Positions 24,520 to 36,117 of a stretch of 64,000 nt of DNA are shown here, in pieces. Position numbers and translations under genes: made by a program. The notes beneath the pieces were generated by a model. That model was not told where the DNA came from and made no database searches. It saw only the letters and a list, made by a program, of their open reading frames with translations. The DNA is from Rotaria macrura (taxonomy: Eukaryota > Rotifera > Eurotatoria > Philodinida > Philodinidae): assembly GCA_900239685.1 (NCBI GenBank), contig OENT01000389.1, forward strand, positions 60,242-124,241. The letters are read 5' to 3'. How positions within the stretch are numbered: the stretch's first letter is position 1; every line of letters begins with the position of its first letter.

Positions 24520-26434
24520 ATGTTCATTCATGATACACCAGCAGCATATTATGGACGATGCCTCAAAATAACTCCAGATGTTCTTGAAGTTAGTTTAATA
24601 AAGACGGCTAATATTTTTTGATAATACTTTTTGTTAGAAATGGTTTTTAGAATTCAATGATAGTGTAGAAGAATTTCAGAACTATCTTCTGAATCAAACA
24701 ATCGATAATCCACTATTTACTTCTTGGTGTCTCCGTATGAAATATCGTGCAACATTCATCAAGATAATTATTGAATGGGTAAGGTAGACATGAACCAAAG
24801 TCGAATGTCCGAATTCCTTTTTACACCCCAGTACTTTTTAGTTGTTTATTTTTGATGAAACTAGAAAATCATCGTAAACGGAAAGTTTTTGCAGGCGATT
24901 ACGATAGCTAACTTGTAAGATTTCCCCAAAAGAATGTTGATGATTATTGGATTCATTCATAGCAAGAAATTTTATCCAAACTCATGAGTATTTTCACACT
25001 TGTTTTATCTCCTTCTACAAAGATATAAATATGGATGAAAATAGTTGATGCTATCTGAAATGTGAAATAGAAGTTCGAGTTCAATCGTAACTACGAACCT
25101 TGATATTCAATTAATAAATTTAAATAGAAGTAACCCAAAGAAAATCATTTCAGCATTTTGCAACGGCAGATCTAGGTAAAGCGGAATAATTGGTTTACAA
25201 ATCGATAGTATACAAAGAAGGGATCGACAGTGTTCGCACTTACTCGAAATCAAAATAATATTCCTATTAGTGTTTTTTCATGCATTTCAAAACATACTTT
25301 AATCATTAGGTGGATGCTTCACACTTTCTGCGTATGTTCAAAGCATTCAAAACACGAACTACAACTGAAAACCATCTCATTTGTAATTTTATCAAAATGA
25401 GATTCTTTTTTTTCGCTTACAAATTTAGCTTGAAAAACATCATAACAATGAAGTCAATAGTCGATGGTACGAATTAATAGTTGATTTAGCAAGTCGAGGA
25501 TCCTGTGAACAAGATTGGTGTCATACCATATATATTCTTGTAAGTAAGATCTTACATAAGCTAGCATATTTAAAATCACACTTTCAATGGGATACAAAAA
25601 AATAGAATAACAAGCAATATGTTGTCCATCGACAAAGCACAGCATTACTTAGTCATGGCCTCACTGGTCTTTCGAGTTGGCCTGCATCAATATATCTTGG
25701 TGATTATCTGATGAAAAGAATAGACCTTTTAGATAACAAGTATTCATTATTTGAAGTTGTTATTTAATGATTGCTATTGATCTTTATAGACGTATCATTG
25801 AGTTAGGTGCTGGATCAGGTCTACTTGGTTTAGCTTTATTGAAATATTCAGATAGAATTTCATCATATACATTTACGGATTATTCTCCAATGATTTTGGA
25901 TTTACTACGACAAAATATTCTACTCAATTTTTCAGATAATCAATTCGATGTAATTCAATGGTAATATTAGGAATAAATTTCGAATGATTTATTTTGATTT
26001 AGAACCGAATAAAAATTGAAGAATTAGATTGGAATCAACATCCAATCGATGAAAGTAAACAAGATTGCTTAGATTTTATTTTAGCAACAGGTAAATGAAT
26101 CTATTACTGTACCATCTATAATTAACATTATGTTCACAATAAGACGTTGTTTATGATCCATCGGTGATTGACAATCTAGTAAAACTAATCGAGAATCTCT
26201 TACGAGTGAATCGGCAATGTTCTGTTTTCATTGCAAATGCTATTCGCAATGAATCAACTTATGGTCAATTCCGACAAACATTAAGTATGATGTTTCTATT
26301 CTTGAAATGATAACAAAAAAAACGTAAAGTACTTTATGTTTTAATCTTCAGATCAATCATCATTGATTGTTTGCTCTCTTGAAACAGATAACTCTCAATC
26401 GATCGAAATTCTTCAACTTAATATTTTGTCTTGA
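24520..26434 (+). CDS. EEF2KMT: EEF2 lysine methyltransferase (FAM86 family)
   Basis: Eight exons (24520-24588, 24638-24778, 25429-25539, 25606-25739, 25790-25949, 26003-26090, 26144-26284, 26352-26434) join in phase to 308 residues; the human protein is about 330. The N-terminal FAM86 helix region ends in WCLRMKYRATFIKIIIEW. The seven-beta-strand methyltransferase core follows: LSHGLTGLSSWPA, SAM-binding motif I ELGAGSGLLGLA (about 156-167), acidic TDYSP, and the catalytic-loop motif DVVYDPSVI. Family members trimethylate a lysine of elongation factor 2 in the cytosol. The first exon begins with ATG directly after a good acceptor (ctttttcag), so a 5' UTR intron probably precedes it, though a further upstream coding exon is possible. 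Exon 5 is taken to end at GAT|GTAATT because the later donor would create a stop. Confidence 0.9.
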
Positions 26435-27358
26435 GTTGTTTTTTGTTTCTGTTGACAAATAAATTGGAAGGATTTCATAGAAATTATGCCTTGTTAAGCA
26501 TCAATTAAATGATTATTGTCGTTTTTCTAGCAGAATAACACTAACTTACTTCTGTGAATGTTGTCCAACAACAGTATGGAGGAGGATATGACAAGTACAA
26601 TTTTGTTTTAGCATGTACAAAGTAGCTTTCTCTTGCAGGACATATCAATAAAAGGAGAATTCATCTATTTAAGTTGCTTTTGATATATCATAAGACATGT
26701 CTTGTAAAATGTCTTATTGTTATCGAAATTGAGAACAGAAAAAATCTATTGAATTTGATTCAACGAAACAATAGCTCTATTAGAGAACATTACTCAAAGG
26801 TTTGGTATTGTTTCTGCTTTACTTCTTGATTCTACTTATGGTCAATATCAATGGAAACTACGTCTGAATTAGTCCATGTATTCTAATTGGTCATCTTCTA
26901 TGTTTGAATAAATAGCGACTGTAAATCAAGGAATAGCTATGACTGTGAGTAAGACTGCGGGCTTGTGTGTCTCTGCAAACAGATTTTAATGTGTGTCTAT
27001 GTGTCATTCTAGGAATGAATACATGCCGATGCGCCTATGAATGAGTAATAGTATTGCCGAGTCGCGGATCAGACTTAGCTACTTGTGAATGTTATTGTTA
27101 GCTCTGACTGAATGTGGGCAATCATCCCTTGATGTGAATGGCTGCGAACATCTACTTCTACGCTTTCTTGTTCAAATTTATGTGTGTGATTGTATGATAT
27201 TTGTCTTGTTTTTATGTTTAATCATTTAAAACATTGAGTACAAAATGCAATATCACAAACGATTATCTATTTTTAAAAATAAATAAATCAATATGAAGTT
27301 GTTGTGTTTCGTTTGAACTTGGTATCGAATTAATATCAGTGTTCAATTTTTCCATTTA
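26435..27358. other. Convergent gap, EEF2KMT to ADP-ribosyltransferase
   Basis: Tail-to-tail intergenic region. From about 26938 to 27190 it is unusually G/T-rich on the plus strand, with degenerate GTGTGT and TGTGGGC words (27113-27119) like those on the other side of the ADP-ribosyltransferase gene. No exon was found. Confidence 0.4.
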
Positions 27359-28417
27359 TTATGCATTTGTGTCTTTGGCTTCAATAATGATTTGTTGTAA
27401 TGTCATTGCTGAAGTTTCGAAATTGTCTGGTTCCACGACGTCTACACCGTTTGCGCACTTCCAATCATTTGGAAACGTTAAAAGTTGATCTGATTGTTTG
27501 TTTCGTTTAATTACTAGCATACGCCACCAACAATTAAGAAGTGTATATTTCTTTGGTTTTGTATTCACAGAGCATACTTGACATTGACAAATAGTTTCAT
27601 TGAGATCTTCAGGAACTTTTAGACTGCGATATCCGAGAGGGATGCGCAGATCTTTCTTGAATGCTGAGCATTTCTGATTTAAACAAACGGCTTCGATAAA
27701 AATGCCAGGCTTCTCAGGTAATGGAAGCATAAGTAGTGGTGGTGTTTGCTTGACTAAATGAATGATATGAAGTCCATGTGAAGGATTCATGTGAGATTTA
27801 ACTTCAAAGTAAAAGCAGGGCATCAGTAAAATTTCTTCTTCCGCGTTGGACAACGAGTGATTTTTTATGGAACGTCCACTAGAGCTCTCGATTATAAATA
27901 TCGTTCTCTCTTCTTCCATTCCACAAAGTTTTTCTTGCTGCAACACATCGACTGACTTCGTACATGACGAGATTCCCCACCAAAAACATAATTGATTTCT
28001 TCGATATAAGGATGACATGTTCAGTTTGGCACCGCGAAATACACTTTGGTTTACGGTCGGAAGGCGATTAAGAGCAGTAAGGAAGAGTTTTAAATAGTTA
28101 TACCATGGCTTGAGTACTGCTCTGTCTTCCATTTTCAGCGCTTCATCGAGCAAACAACAAAGGCTCTTCTCATTGGGCTCCCAATCACATGTATACAACA
28201 TGATAGACGCAGATTCATCAACAGTCAAATTATCGCATGGATTCCGACATCGTTCTTTAACCATCCAAACATGACGTTCCAAGGAGTCACCAGCAAAGAA
28301 CCGAGATATAGTTTCAAGAGCATTAACAAGTGGTAGAAGCGGAGCATTTTGGTAGCCATCAATAGGAGCAAGCTTTCTTTCGGCATCTTTGGCAACATCA
28401 AGCACGCGTTGAAACAT
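27359..28417 (-). CDS. Arginine mono-ADP-ribosyltransferase with Cys-rich tail module
   Basis: A single exon encodes 352 residues. Residues ~65-230 form an ART domain of the R-S-ExE class: Arg128 in SVFRGAK, the S-T-S-like strand SSCT (150-153), and Glu193/Glu195 in NAEEEILLMP. The acidic ExE pattern marks transfer of ADP-ribose from NAD+ to arginine, and all key residues are present. There is no clear signal peptide, so it is probably intracellular. Residues ~238-305 add a second module with cysteines 245, 250, 277/279 and 282. Its order, AVCLNQKC, then CQCQVCS, then CWWRMLVIKR, resembles zinc-binding modules of many protist and fungal proteins. Intronless ART genes of this type are abundant in bdelloid rotifers. 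The natural target is unknown. Confidence 0.85.
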   Translation of the reverse strand: MFQRVLDVAKDAERKLAPIDGYQNAPLLPLVNALETISRFFAGDSLERHVWMVKERCRNPCDNLTVDESASIMLYTCDWEPNEKSLCCLLDEALKMEDRAVLKPWYNYLKLFLTALNRLPTVNQSVFRGAKLNMSSLYRRNQLCFWWGISSCTKSVDVLQQEKLCGMEEERTIFIIESSSGRSIKNHSLSNAEEEILLMPCFYFEVKSHMNPSHGLHIIHLVKQTPPLLMLPLPEKPGIFIEAVCLNQKCSAFKKDLRIPLGYRSLKVPEDLNETICQCQVCSVNTKPKKYTLLNCWWRMLVIKRNKQSDQLLTFPNDWKCANGVDVVEPDNFETSAMTLQQIIIEAKDTNA

Positions 28418-29129
28418 TTCAAATTGTATTCAGTAAATAATGAATGCATAGTGAAGTTCTTTTTATACCAATCAAAATTCTATGGCATTGATAAGAAATA
28501 AAGTAAACGAAATGTGTAAACGCTTGCCACGAGTTAAAAGTAATATTCAGTCATTTTTCTCATCGTTAAAGCTTATCGCCTTAGATTTGTGTACACAAGA
28601 ACGCAACAAATCACTATGCGGTAGATTTCTTCGTTGAAAGTCTTATTGAATTGTTACGTACGTTAGCGATCTGTGTGCAAATGCGAGTGAGTGTGGGCGT
28701 ACAGGTGTATGTTATTGTGGATGAATGTGGGCGTAAAGATGTATGTGACTGCGGGAAAATCGGTGCAGATGTGGGCATCGAGATGATTGTGTTTTGCTAT
28801 TGCACCTACATCAATGTCAAATTCACACACTCGCGTATCTTTAGGTGAGAATGCTCTGGATTCTATTGTAAGCTAAACTTCGGAAGCATGTTAACAGAGA
28901 TAAAAACTGATAATGCATATATTGTGCAAAATGATATTGCAAAATTCAAACGACCAGAATCTTGTACTTTAATATTCTAAATGATATTAGTACTTTCGAA
29001 TGAAATAACATCAAACATTTCTCATTCCAGATTACTGAATGGTGTCTTTGAACTCTATTTGCGAGTCATACGATTTCTGATATTGTTTTTTTCTTCAATA
29101 CTTTTTTTCTAACAAAACAAAAAAATAAT
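28418..29129. other. Gap between ADP-ribosyltransferase and MTERF3
   Basis: Both flanking genes are on the minus strand. The gap holds the G-rich degenerate repeat at 28690-28795 and otherwise AT-rich sequence. The promoter of the ADP-ribosyltransferase should lie in the left part. An open frame at 28651-28848 is a by-product of the repeat, not a gene. Confidence 0.4.
28690..28795. repeat. Degenerate TGTGGG-core tandem repeat
   Basis: Three diverged units begin with TGTGGGC at about 28692, 28726 and 28770. The first two share TGTGGGCGTA followed by a GTGTATGT/ATGTATGT tail. TGTGGG is the core of the bdelloid telomeric repeat, but copies here are spaced 34-44 bp, so this is at most a distant relic or an ordinary minisatellite. 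Confidence 0.4.
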
Positions 29130-32100
29130 TTACAATGTTTTCATAAAGTTTAAATAATGTTGTATAGATGTCTTGGTAACTTGTTGACAAAAGAGATCAT
29201 TTGTTTTTAAACATAGATCTTTTAATGAAACGAAGTTTGGTTTTGTTGGATCGAACTGATGACGTTTGGTATATTTCAAGTATAAACAACGTGTTCGTAA
29301 TTGTTGAAAACTTTGTTTAAGTATAGGAGGATAATGTATTAAATGTTTTCGTGTGATATTCATTTCGTTGAAAAGAAAATCAAAATTCAATTCAATTAAT
29401 TTATAATCATATATAAATAATTTTGGATACTGTCGAAACATATTTTGTAATTCAACATGTTCGAAACCTAATGAAGTATTCATGTTAAAATACATATCAC
29501 TTATACCTTGTAATGGTAATGTAAGAAGTTTAGGCGCTTGTATGACAAAATCATGCAAGTCATTTTCAGTTAAATGAAATTTTTTTGCGAACCATTTCAA
29601 TTTCGTATCGATCACTTTGGTGCTGAAGTTTAATAAATATGGTGCACGAATAAGAATTTCACTGATGTTTTCTTGATTAAAACCTTGACTTTCAAGATAA
29701 TTAATACGTACGCGTAAATCATCAAGACTTTCTTTGAATATCCATGGATTATAACTGAGATATTGTGCAAGATGTTTATTTTTAATGCCTAATTCATTGA
29801 GAAAAACAAGATGCGGAATACAATCACGTTCAAAGTCCAATGTCAGAATGTATTTTCCTTTTGTATTCGGTTGATTCCAACGATAAATATCAACACCCAT
29901 TTCAATAAAACGTTTTAATGTTGGCGATTCATTAACTAAATAAGCTAAATCAAATGTAAACGGACGAAGCGATGTATACATTTCATTGATATAGAGCTCA
30001 AGAGATTGGTGAATATCTTCATCTGTGTACAGATCGCGCAGATCCGGTTGAATTAATACTTCAAGTGGAACATTTAAACTGAAATAGAAGAATAGAAAGA
30101 AGAAATAGTACGATTGTTGAACATTTAGATACTAAGATCATTTTTTTAGAGACAAATATTTAATATCAGCGATGTAAAACTCTTCAATCTTAGTGAATAT
30201 TGCATATCAAGCGCTGATACGTTACATACATGACTAGAATCATAAATAGATTTATAACTTTTGAGATACAACCTTTTTTAATTATTAATCTAATATTCAG
30301 TACGAACTGCTTAAACTATTGAATAACAATTCTAATCAATGCTGAATCCGAATTAATTCGAGAGAAAAAGAATTTTATTCAAATCTTATTGTGTTTCATG
30401 GTGCCGAATGTAACATCTACATTTATTTGTAATATAAGTTTTAGAACAAATTTCACTCAAAAATAATCTGCGAAGAAGTAAAAGTACTTTCAAAACATAC
30501 GCACTTTTCACGTATCGATAGACGTTGTCAGTTGGCCCTCAAATAACTAATTAGACTAGTTGTTCGTCTTTTATTGATGTAGTTTTCATACCACTGATAT
30601 TTTGAATTCATTATCAAAAGCAACGAGATATCATAGTATGTAATCGCACAGATAAAAGATAATCACACCGTTATGTTTTCATGGCAGTTTAAAAGAGCAG
30701 TTCTCATTAATCCTAAATATTTCACCTTGTGTGATTGGTCTTGTGACAACAGAACTATGAAGATTTACCTTCAATTATTTCATGATCTAAAATGACATGA
30801 CTCAAACGATATACAAGTTCCCTTTTGCTTCGCTAGTATCAAATATATTACAGGCATCTGATAAATATTTCTTACAATTCCAATACTGAAAACACCATTT
30901 GGAAATCATCCATATCATTATACTTCAAAACATCATTCTCGATATGCTTCGTTTGACAATCAGAGATAAGATGACTATTAGTCATTCTTGGTTTCATTTC
31001 TCTTTACAAAAGTTACCGATCGAATGATTATGATTCATCAACCTTTCCCCGTTCAGATAACTAATAAAAACTGTGATGTTGGCTCTCTAAAATCTGAAAA
31101 ATTAAATTTTGACTTTTATGATGCAAAGATTTTTCTTTCACCAACTCAGCAGCGTATTGGCAATCACAGTCTGGTTTATCTCATCAAAACTAACGGGGAA
31201 TCATGCAACGTAAAAAAATTGCGTTTTCTAGTGATGATCCTTCGTTGACTATCTAGCTTGCATATAGACTAGGAATACTCTCATTATTGCTTGCAACTCA
31301 CCCTTCATTTTTGTTTTGGATTTCAAATATCTCACTACACATCTAAGTTATAATGCAGAAAATGAACGTTGAAAAGAACACATCAAAGAGCACGGCAACA
31401 GTCGAAATATTCGCTTCACTTCTGAAACCATGGATGTTGGAAAATAGAATAGGTCTTGTACCAAGAACTTTATTATGGCAAGTGAGAAGAACTTGTTTTT
31501 GCTTGCAAGACGATGAACAAGAAAATTCATATTCACCTCGACGATTTTCGATCATCTTCAGTATTAGTCATAATTACATTATGAATATTAAAAACGGATA
31601 AAGAGTAATGTATTCGTATACTCCTAGACTTAGAAGAATCAGTCCTCTATGAATTGATAAATCTCAGTACTTTCAATATTGTTCTGTTTCAACACTAACA
31701 ACCCTAATCGAACTTTTTCATTCATGTGCTTGCTAAGACTTGAGCTCAAGATGTGTCCATAGTACATGACTTTCTTGCTCAAGACAGCCGCTTGAATGTT
31801 TGCATGAGTTACTAAAAAAATGCAACTATAAATTTTTGTTACAAGTTGAGTTATTTTGAATGTAAAATTGAAGAAGTTCTTTAATAACAGAAACGCTTAT
31901 ATAATAATTCAAGCGTATGAGCGACAATATCCAGCGATAGAGCAAGAAGTTTAAGAACTTGAGCTCACCGAAGGGCCTTATGTCTTGCCACAAGATGTGT
32001 CCATAGTTCTTGACTTTCTTGATCAAGAAAGTTAAGAATTGCACGCGCTTACAAGAAAAACGTTCGACTAGGGAAATAGTAGTAGGATATACTGTTACAC

Positions 32101-32632
32101 ATTTTAGTCTCATTTCAAAATAGTCGAGATGAAAAAAACAGTAAATAAAAGCTTATTTTATTTTTGAGATTAATTGTACTCACGTTTCAGTCTTCTTATT
32201 CAATGAAATAACATTTTTAGTTGGATTTTTGGCAGGCATGATCGACGAAGAAGAAAACGCTTTTTTCTCTGTTCCCAGCATTGTTAAATCGTCTTTTTCT
32301 TCCGAGAAGATATCATTCTCGTCATCTTCTATCGATTTCTTCTTCGATACTATTTTTTTATGTGACCGTGTAACATTGTATCGATTGAATTTAGGTTTCT
32401 TTATATCTAGATCTTCTTGTTGTTCATCTTTAGTTTTCTTTTGATGTATTCGATTTTTAAAATTTGACGATTCTTCATGAAACTGACCAAATTGACGATG
32501 TTGATTATGTACATCAGCTGAATATGCATCAGTATTTCTTTGATTTGTTCGATGGGTAATAGTTGTCAAGGAAAACAAACGACGACTATTAGTCGAAAGA
32601 AAAAAAACGGAAGAAACTGTCCTTTTTAACAT
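29130..32632 (-). CDS. MTERF3: Mitochondrial transcription termination factor 3
   Basis: Exon 1 (32632-32184) and exon 2 (30078-29130) join in phase across a 2.1-kb intron (AAAC|GTGAGT to TTTCAG|T) to give 465 residues. The N-terminus (LKRTVSSVFFLSTNSRRLF) is rich in Ser/Arg and lacks acid residues, a mitochondrial targeting peptide. A long charged, probably disordered stretch follows. From residue ~180, successive mTERF helical repeats appear, e.g. LSYNPWIFKESLDDL, LIRAPYLLNFS, VIQAPKLLTLP and FRQYPKLFIYD. The C-terminus, with FDPTKPNFVSLKDLC and FMKTL, matches the MTERF3 ending. MTERF3 acts in the mitochondrial matrix on mitochondrial DNA and ribosome assembly. The charged insert makes it longer than the human protein of about 417. 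Confidence 0.92.
31747..32028. repeat. Two diverged 38-bp direct repeats in the MTERF3 intron
   Basis: CAAGATGTGTCCATAGT heads two copies, 31747-31784 and 31991-32028, that match at 35 of 38 positions and share TTGACTTTCTTG-like ends. Each is preceded by ACTTGAGCTCA, directly in the first copy and about 30 bp away in the second, so an indel separates them. Probably part of an old duplication or a dispersed repeat. No coding sense. Confidence 0.6.
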
Positions 32633-34888
32633 CTAAAACAATCAATAATCTTCATTTTTCTATTAACTTCATTACTTTCGTTTACTCGAAAGACAAGACA
32701 AGCGTAGTTTTCTTCTATCATAAATTTTCAAAATTGCTGATTGTACTGATCCTAGCCAATCAGTGACAACAAGAATCCGATCCAATCGGAGTTGACCATT
32801 CAACTAAAGAGGGTGGTATCTACAGAAGTATGTTAAATCGAATCTTCAACATTGAACACATGCATTCATATGTAATAACTAGTAATATATGTCATCAAGA
32901 AATAAAATAATAACTTCCAATAGTTCGAGTGATTCTCGTATGTCTACGACCAACCTTTGCATGTTTGTCATGAATTACCAACAGCATATTCGGGCACCCA
33001 TTATAAATAATACTATATGAAAATATCTTTCAATTATTTGTGCGACAACAAATCTTTCTAATCAGCACTAGAACTGGAGCTGAAATTAAAAAATAAGCAT
33101 GATTCCTCGCATATCTATTCATAATTCGTCGATTTCTTGTCAATCATGATGATTGTGTTATATTCTTAGCTTGAGATGCGAACCATGATACATCCATCAT
33201 AGGCTGAAATTTGGATTAGTTCCGAAGTTTTGACTCATGAAATAATTTAAAAAAACGAAAAACTAGTTCAAATAGAATCCACTGATAATATACTCGAAGG
33301 AGCCGCCTGTTAAAACTGATTCTTATTGAAGAAAGTTCAAGAATCATCACTGTATAATAATTTTTAATTATTTGTTAATGAGTTGCTCAATCGGTCGGCC
33401 TACATTGTTTAATAAATAACGTTTCAGAATGATAATAAGAACTTTATAATCTGAACTTGAAATTACGTTTCTTGTCAATCACCAGTAATATTTTTCAAAA
33501 ATATAAAGATTGTTTTCTTATCAATTTACGAAACAAAGACATTCTCTATCAAAATTTCTCTCATTGATTGGTTGTTCAACGTTGATTCGATCTTTCATTG
33601 ATACATTCGGTTCACATTTTCTTTATACATCACAACAGAGAAGCTGGTTATACGACCCACAAGTCAATTGACTTGTCCATATTTTTGTTTCCACTCTTCA
33701 ATATATTCCAGTTATTCAAGATCCGTAGTTATTAGATCGAGGTTCGAACATATTTCTAAAAACTGATGACCAAAGAAAATAACAATGCAGTATAAGTTTA
33801 CCGCAGCAACAAGGATACTTGTTAACATTAAGGACGATTCTATGATTGGATGTGTAGGAATCCTGATTAGTATTCAAGAGTTGAGTCATAGAAAATGAAT
33901 CAAACAGCCTGAGGATCTTATTGTGAATTCCTATATTTCTTGTGCGACTGTAATAGAATAAACTATTGGGTTAAAAAGACTATTCATTAAAAATATAACG
34001 CAATAAATCCAAAAAAAAAACAAACGAATCCAATATTCTCCTTCACTAAAACAAGTCAGTATTCTTTCCTATTGATTAGTTGAATTAGTTTCAAGTCAGA
34101 AAAAATGAGCGAACTTAGCATGGACTCAATGATTCAAATTATATATTTAACATGCACTCAAACTGATTAATGCATCTTGTCATGTCTTAATGGAAGATGA
34201 AAATTGAATTCATACCAATGTGATATGGAAATATTATAGGAAATCAACCAAATCATATATAAATCATCGAAAATGAATACATCAAAGGAAGAGAATAATT
34301 TGTTTATTTTAAACGAACATTACACTTAATTATACGCTTCCGATCCCACTCCTTCAGCTTTTCCGAAGGAAATCTAACTTACATTAGAACTAAGTGATTA
34401 AAATTAATATCTTATCAGAATTATCTATATCGAGGTTGATTTATCAGCATCGTGAACTATCTATTTAAATCCGCTACTTGTCAATAGTGATCCATACAAT
34501 CTACAATCTATGTATTCGTGTGTGTTCTTTGTTTTTCTTTCTTTTGTACTATTACATCCAGTCAATAAAGCATATGCACTTTGTACTATGATCAAATGAT
34601 ATCTATTTGTATAATCGGCGCGAAAAAAATAAAATATATCGTATAATCTAATAGATATGAACTTGTTCTATTCATTTCTATAGTCCCTTTTATTTTTAGG
34701 CGAAAAATACTTTCGTTATATTCTTTCTTTTCTATTCTTACATACAATCATTCACGAGAATACTTGATTCATTATTATAAAGTTCGTTCTCAGTTTTTAT
34801 TCATTGGTTTTGAAAATTTTGATATTTTAAGAAGTAATATTCTATTGTTCATCTTGTCTTCGTTCTAGGTCAATACTATTATTTCTCT
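32633..34888. other. Divergent intergenic region, MTERF3 to Ly6 genes
   Basis: About 2.2 kb with no exon or RNA. It includes a perfect 18-bp palindrome at 33659-33676 (ACAAGTCAATTGACTTGT), whose meaning is unknown. It probably carries promoters for both flanking genes. Confidence 0.4.
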
Positions 34889-35428
34889 ATGATGAATCAA
34901 ACAATGATCATTGCTTTTCTTATTGTTACAACTCTATGTATACAGTCGGGTCAAGGTAAAATAAATTTGTTCAATAAATATGATATGCGATGCCGTTATT
35001 TTAGGCGCTTACTGTTATCAACATGATCTGTGCTCAGATAATTGTCCATTACTGATAACGACTCCAGTTAAATGCCCAGCAGGTTATGAAAAATGCTGGG
35101 TACGAACGAAAAAATATTTGTAAGGAGAGAGAATCTTTTAGTGGCTTCATTTGAAATTTTAGAAATCAACATCGCCGTATGGTACTATTCGTGGTTGTGG
35201 TAAGCGAGCTTCTTTTTCATGTGTAAGTCCAGTAAAATCGATTTTTTTATTTATTTTTTTAAAGGTCGTGATCAATGTATTTTCCAAGTGGATAGTGGTT
35301 TTCTATCTACATCTAGTCTTTGCTGCTCAGGCTTTTTATGTAATGCAAGTGATAAACCAACAACAGCAACAATAAGAGCAACAATTTTTGTTACATTGTG
35401 CATTCTACTTATTGGTCTGCATGCCTAG
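34889..35428 (+). CDS. Ly6/uPAR-type secreted protein, copy A
   Basis: Four exons (34889-34955, 35005-35099, 35163-35199, 35265-35428) join in phase to 120 residues. A signal peptide (MMNQTMIIAFLIVTTLC...) ends near the first intron. The mature chain starts AYCYQHDLCSDNC and ends LCCSGFLCNAS, with ten cysteines in Ly6 spacing, including the diagnostic CC-x4-CN. The C-terminus is hydrophobic (IFVTLCILLIGLHA), as for GPI attachment. Such three-finger domains act as surface ligands or receptor modulators; this one's partner is unknown. Intron positions (after the signal peptide; after the fifth cysteine, CW|) resemble those of the other two Ly6 genes. Copy B, 0.7 kb downstream on the same strand, suggests tandem duplication followed by heavy divergence. 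Confidence 0.85.
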
Positions 35429-36117
35429 CGAAACCAATCGATGCATTCAAATCCATATGAATATTTTTCTATCTTTCTTATGTCTATCGTGTCGAGCATT
35501 ACTACTGTGGAAAAAACGATCTATTATGAATGAATTTTTGTTGATGTTCTTTTTCTTTCTGTACGAAACAATGTTTGATAATAAGATGTATATTTGCATG
35601 TTTAGTCAATACACACATCTCGTTGTTCAACTAATTAAACGATAAAAGCATCGGTACTTGTTCCTCGATTACTGTTAGTTTTAATCAAACCAAAGAGGAA
35701 AGAAAAAGAAAAAAAATCGAATCTACATTCATCACTATTCACATTGTTAAACGATGAACCTTGTTCCACTTCGTTTTTATTCCTTCCATTTGTCTCCTGC
35801 TTTTATTGCGAACTCACAGATAGATCTTTATCATCTTTCTTCTTTCTTTATTTGCCATCGTCTAATAGAGAGCAGAAAAGACCACAAAATGAGTTGCACT
35901 TGATGTTGCTTCTCTAAAATTCTAAATAGCACACAAAAAAAACCGAAAATGCAAAAGAAAAAATAGATAAGTTCAGATTCATCTTTGTGTTTTATTTTTC
36001 TTGTTACGCTAGCAACGATGACTATTAATAGAGAAACATGTAGACTAAGTTATTTTTACACATTTCCGCATTTTTATCTCAGATAATAACGTCGAATCGT
36101 AACAATTTCCAGTAGAA
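35429..36117. other. Spacer between the two Ly6 copies
   Basis: About 0.7 kb of AT-rich sequence. It must contain the 3' end of copy A and the promoter of copy B. An open frame at 35388-35645 reads out of the end of copy A and is not a separate gene. Confidence 0.4.

Noticed and set aside
28651..28848. 65-codon frame rich in Val, Cys and Asp
   Set aside because: It is the translation of the degenerate TGTGGG-type repeat, not a gene.
31343..31601. Overlapping open frames on both strands in the MTERF3 intron
   Set aside because: Several frames are open at once in a stop-poor patch; none shows motifs or splice support.
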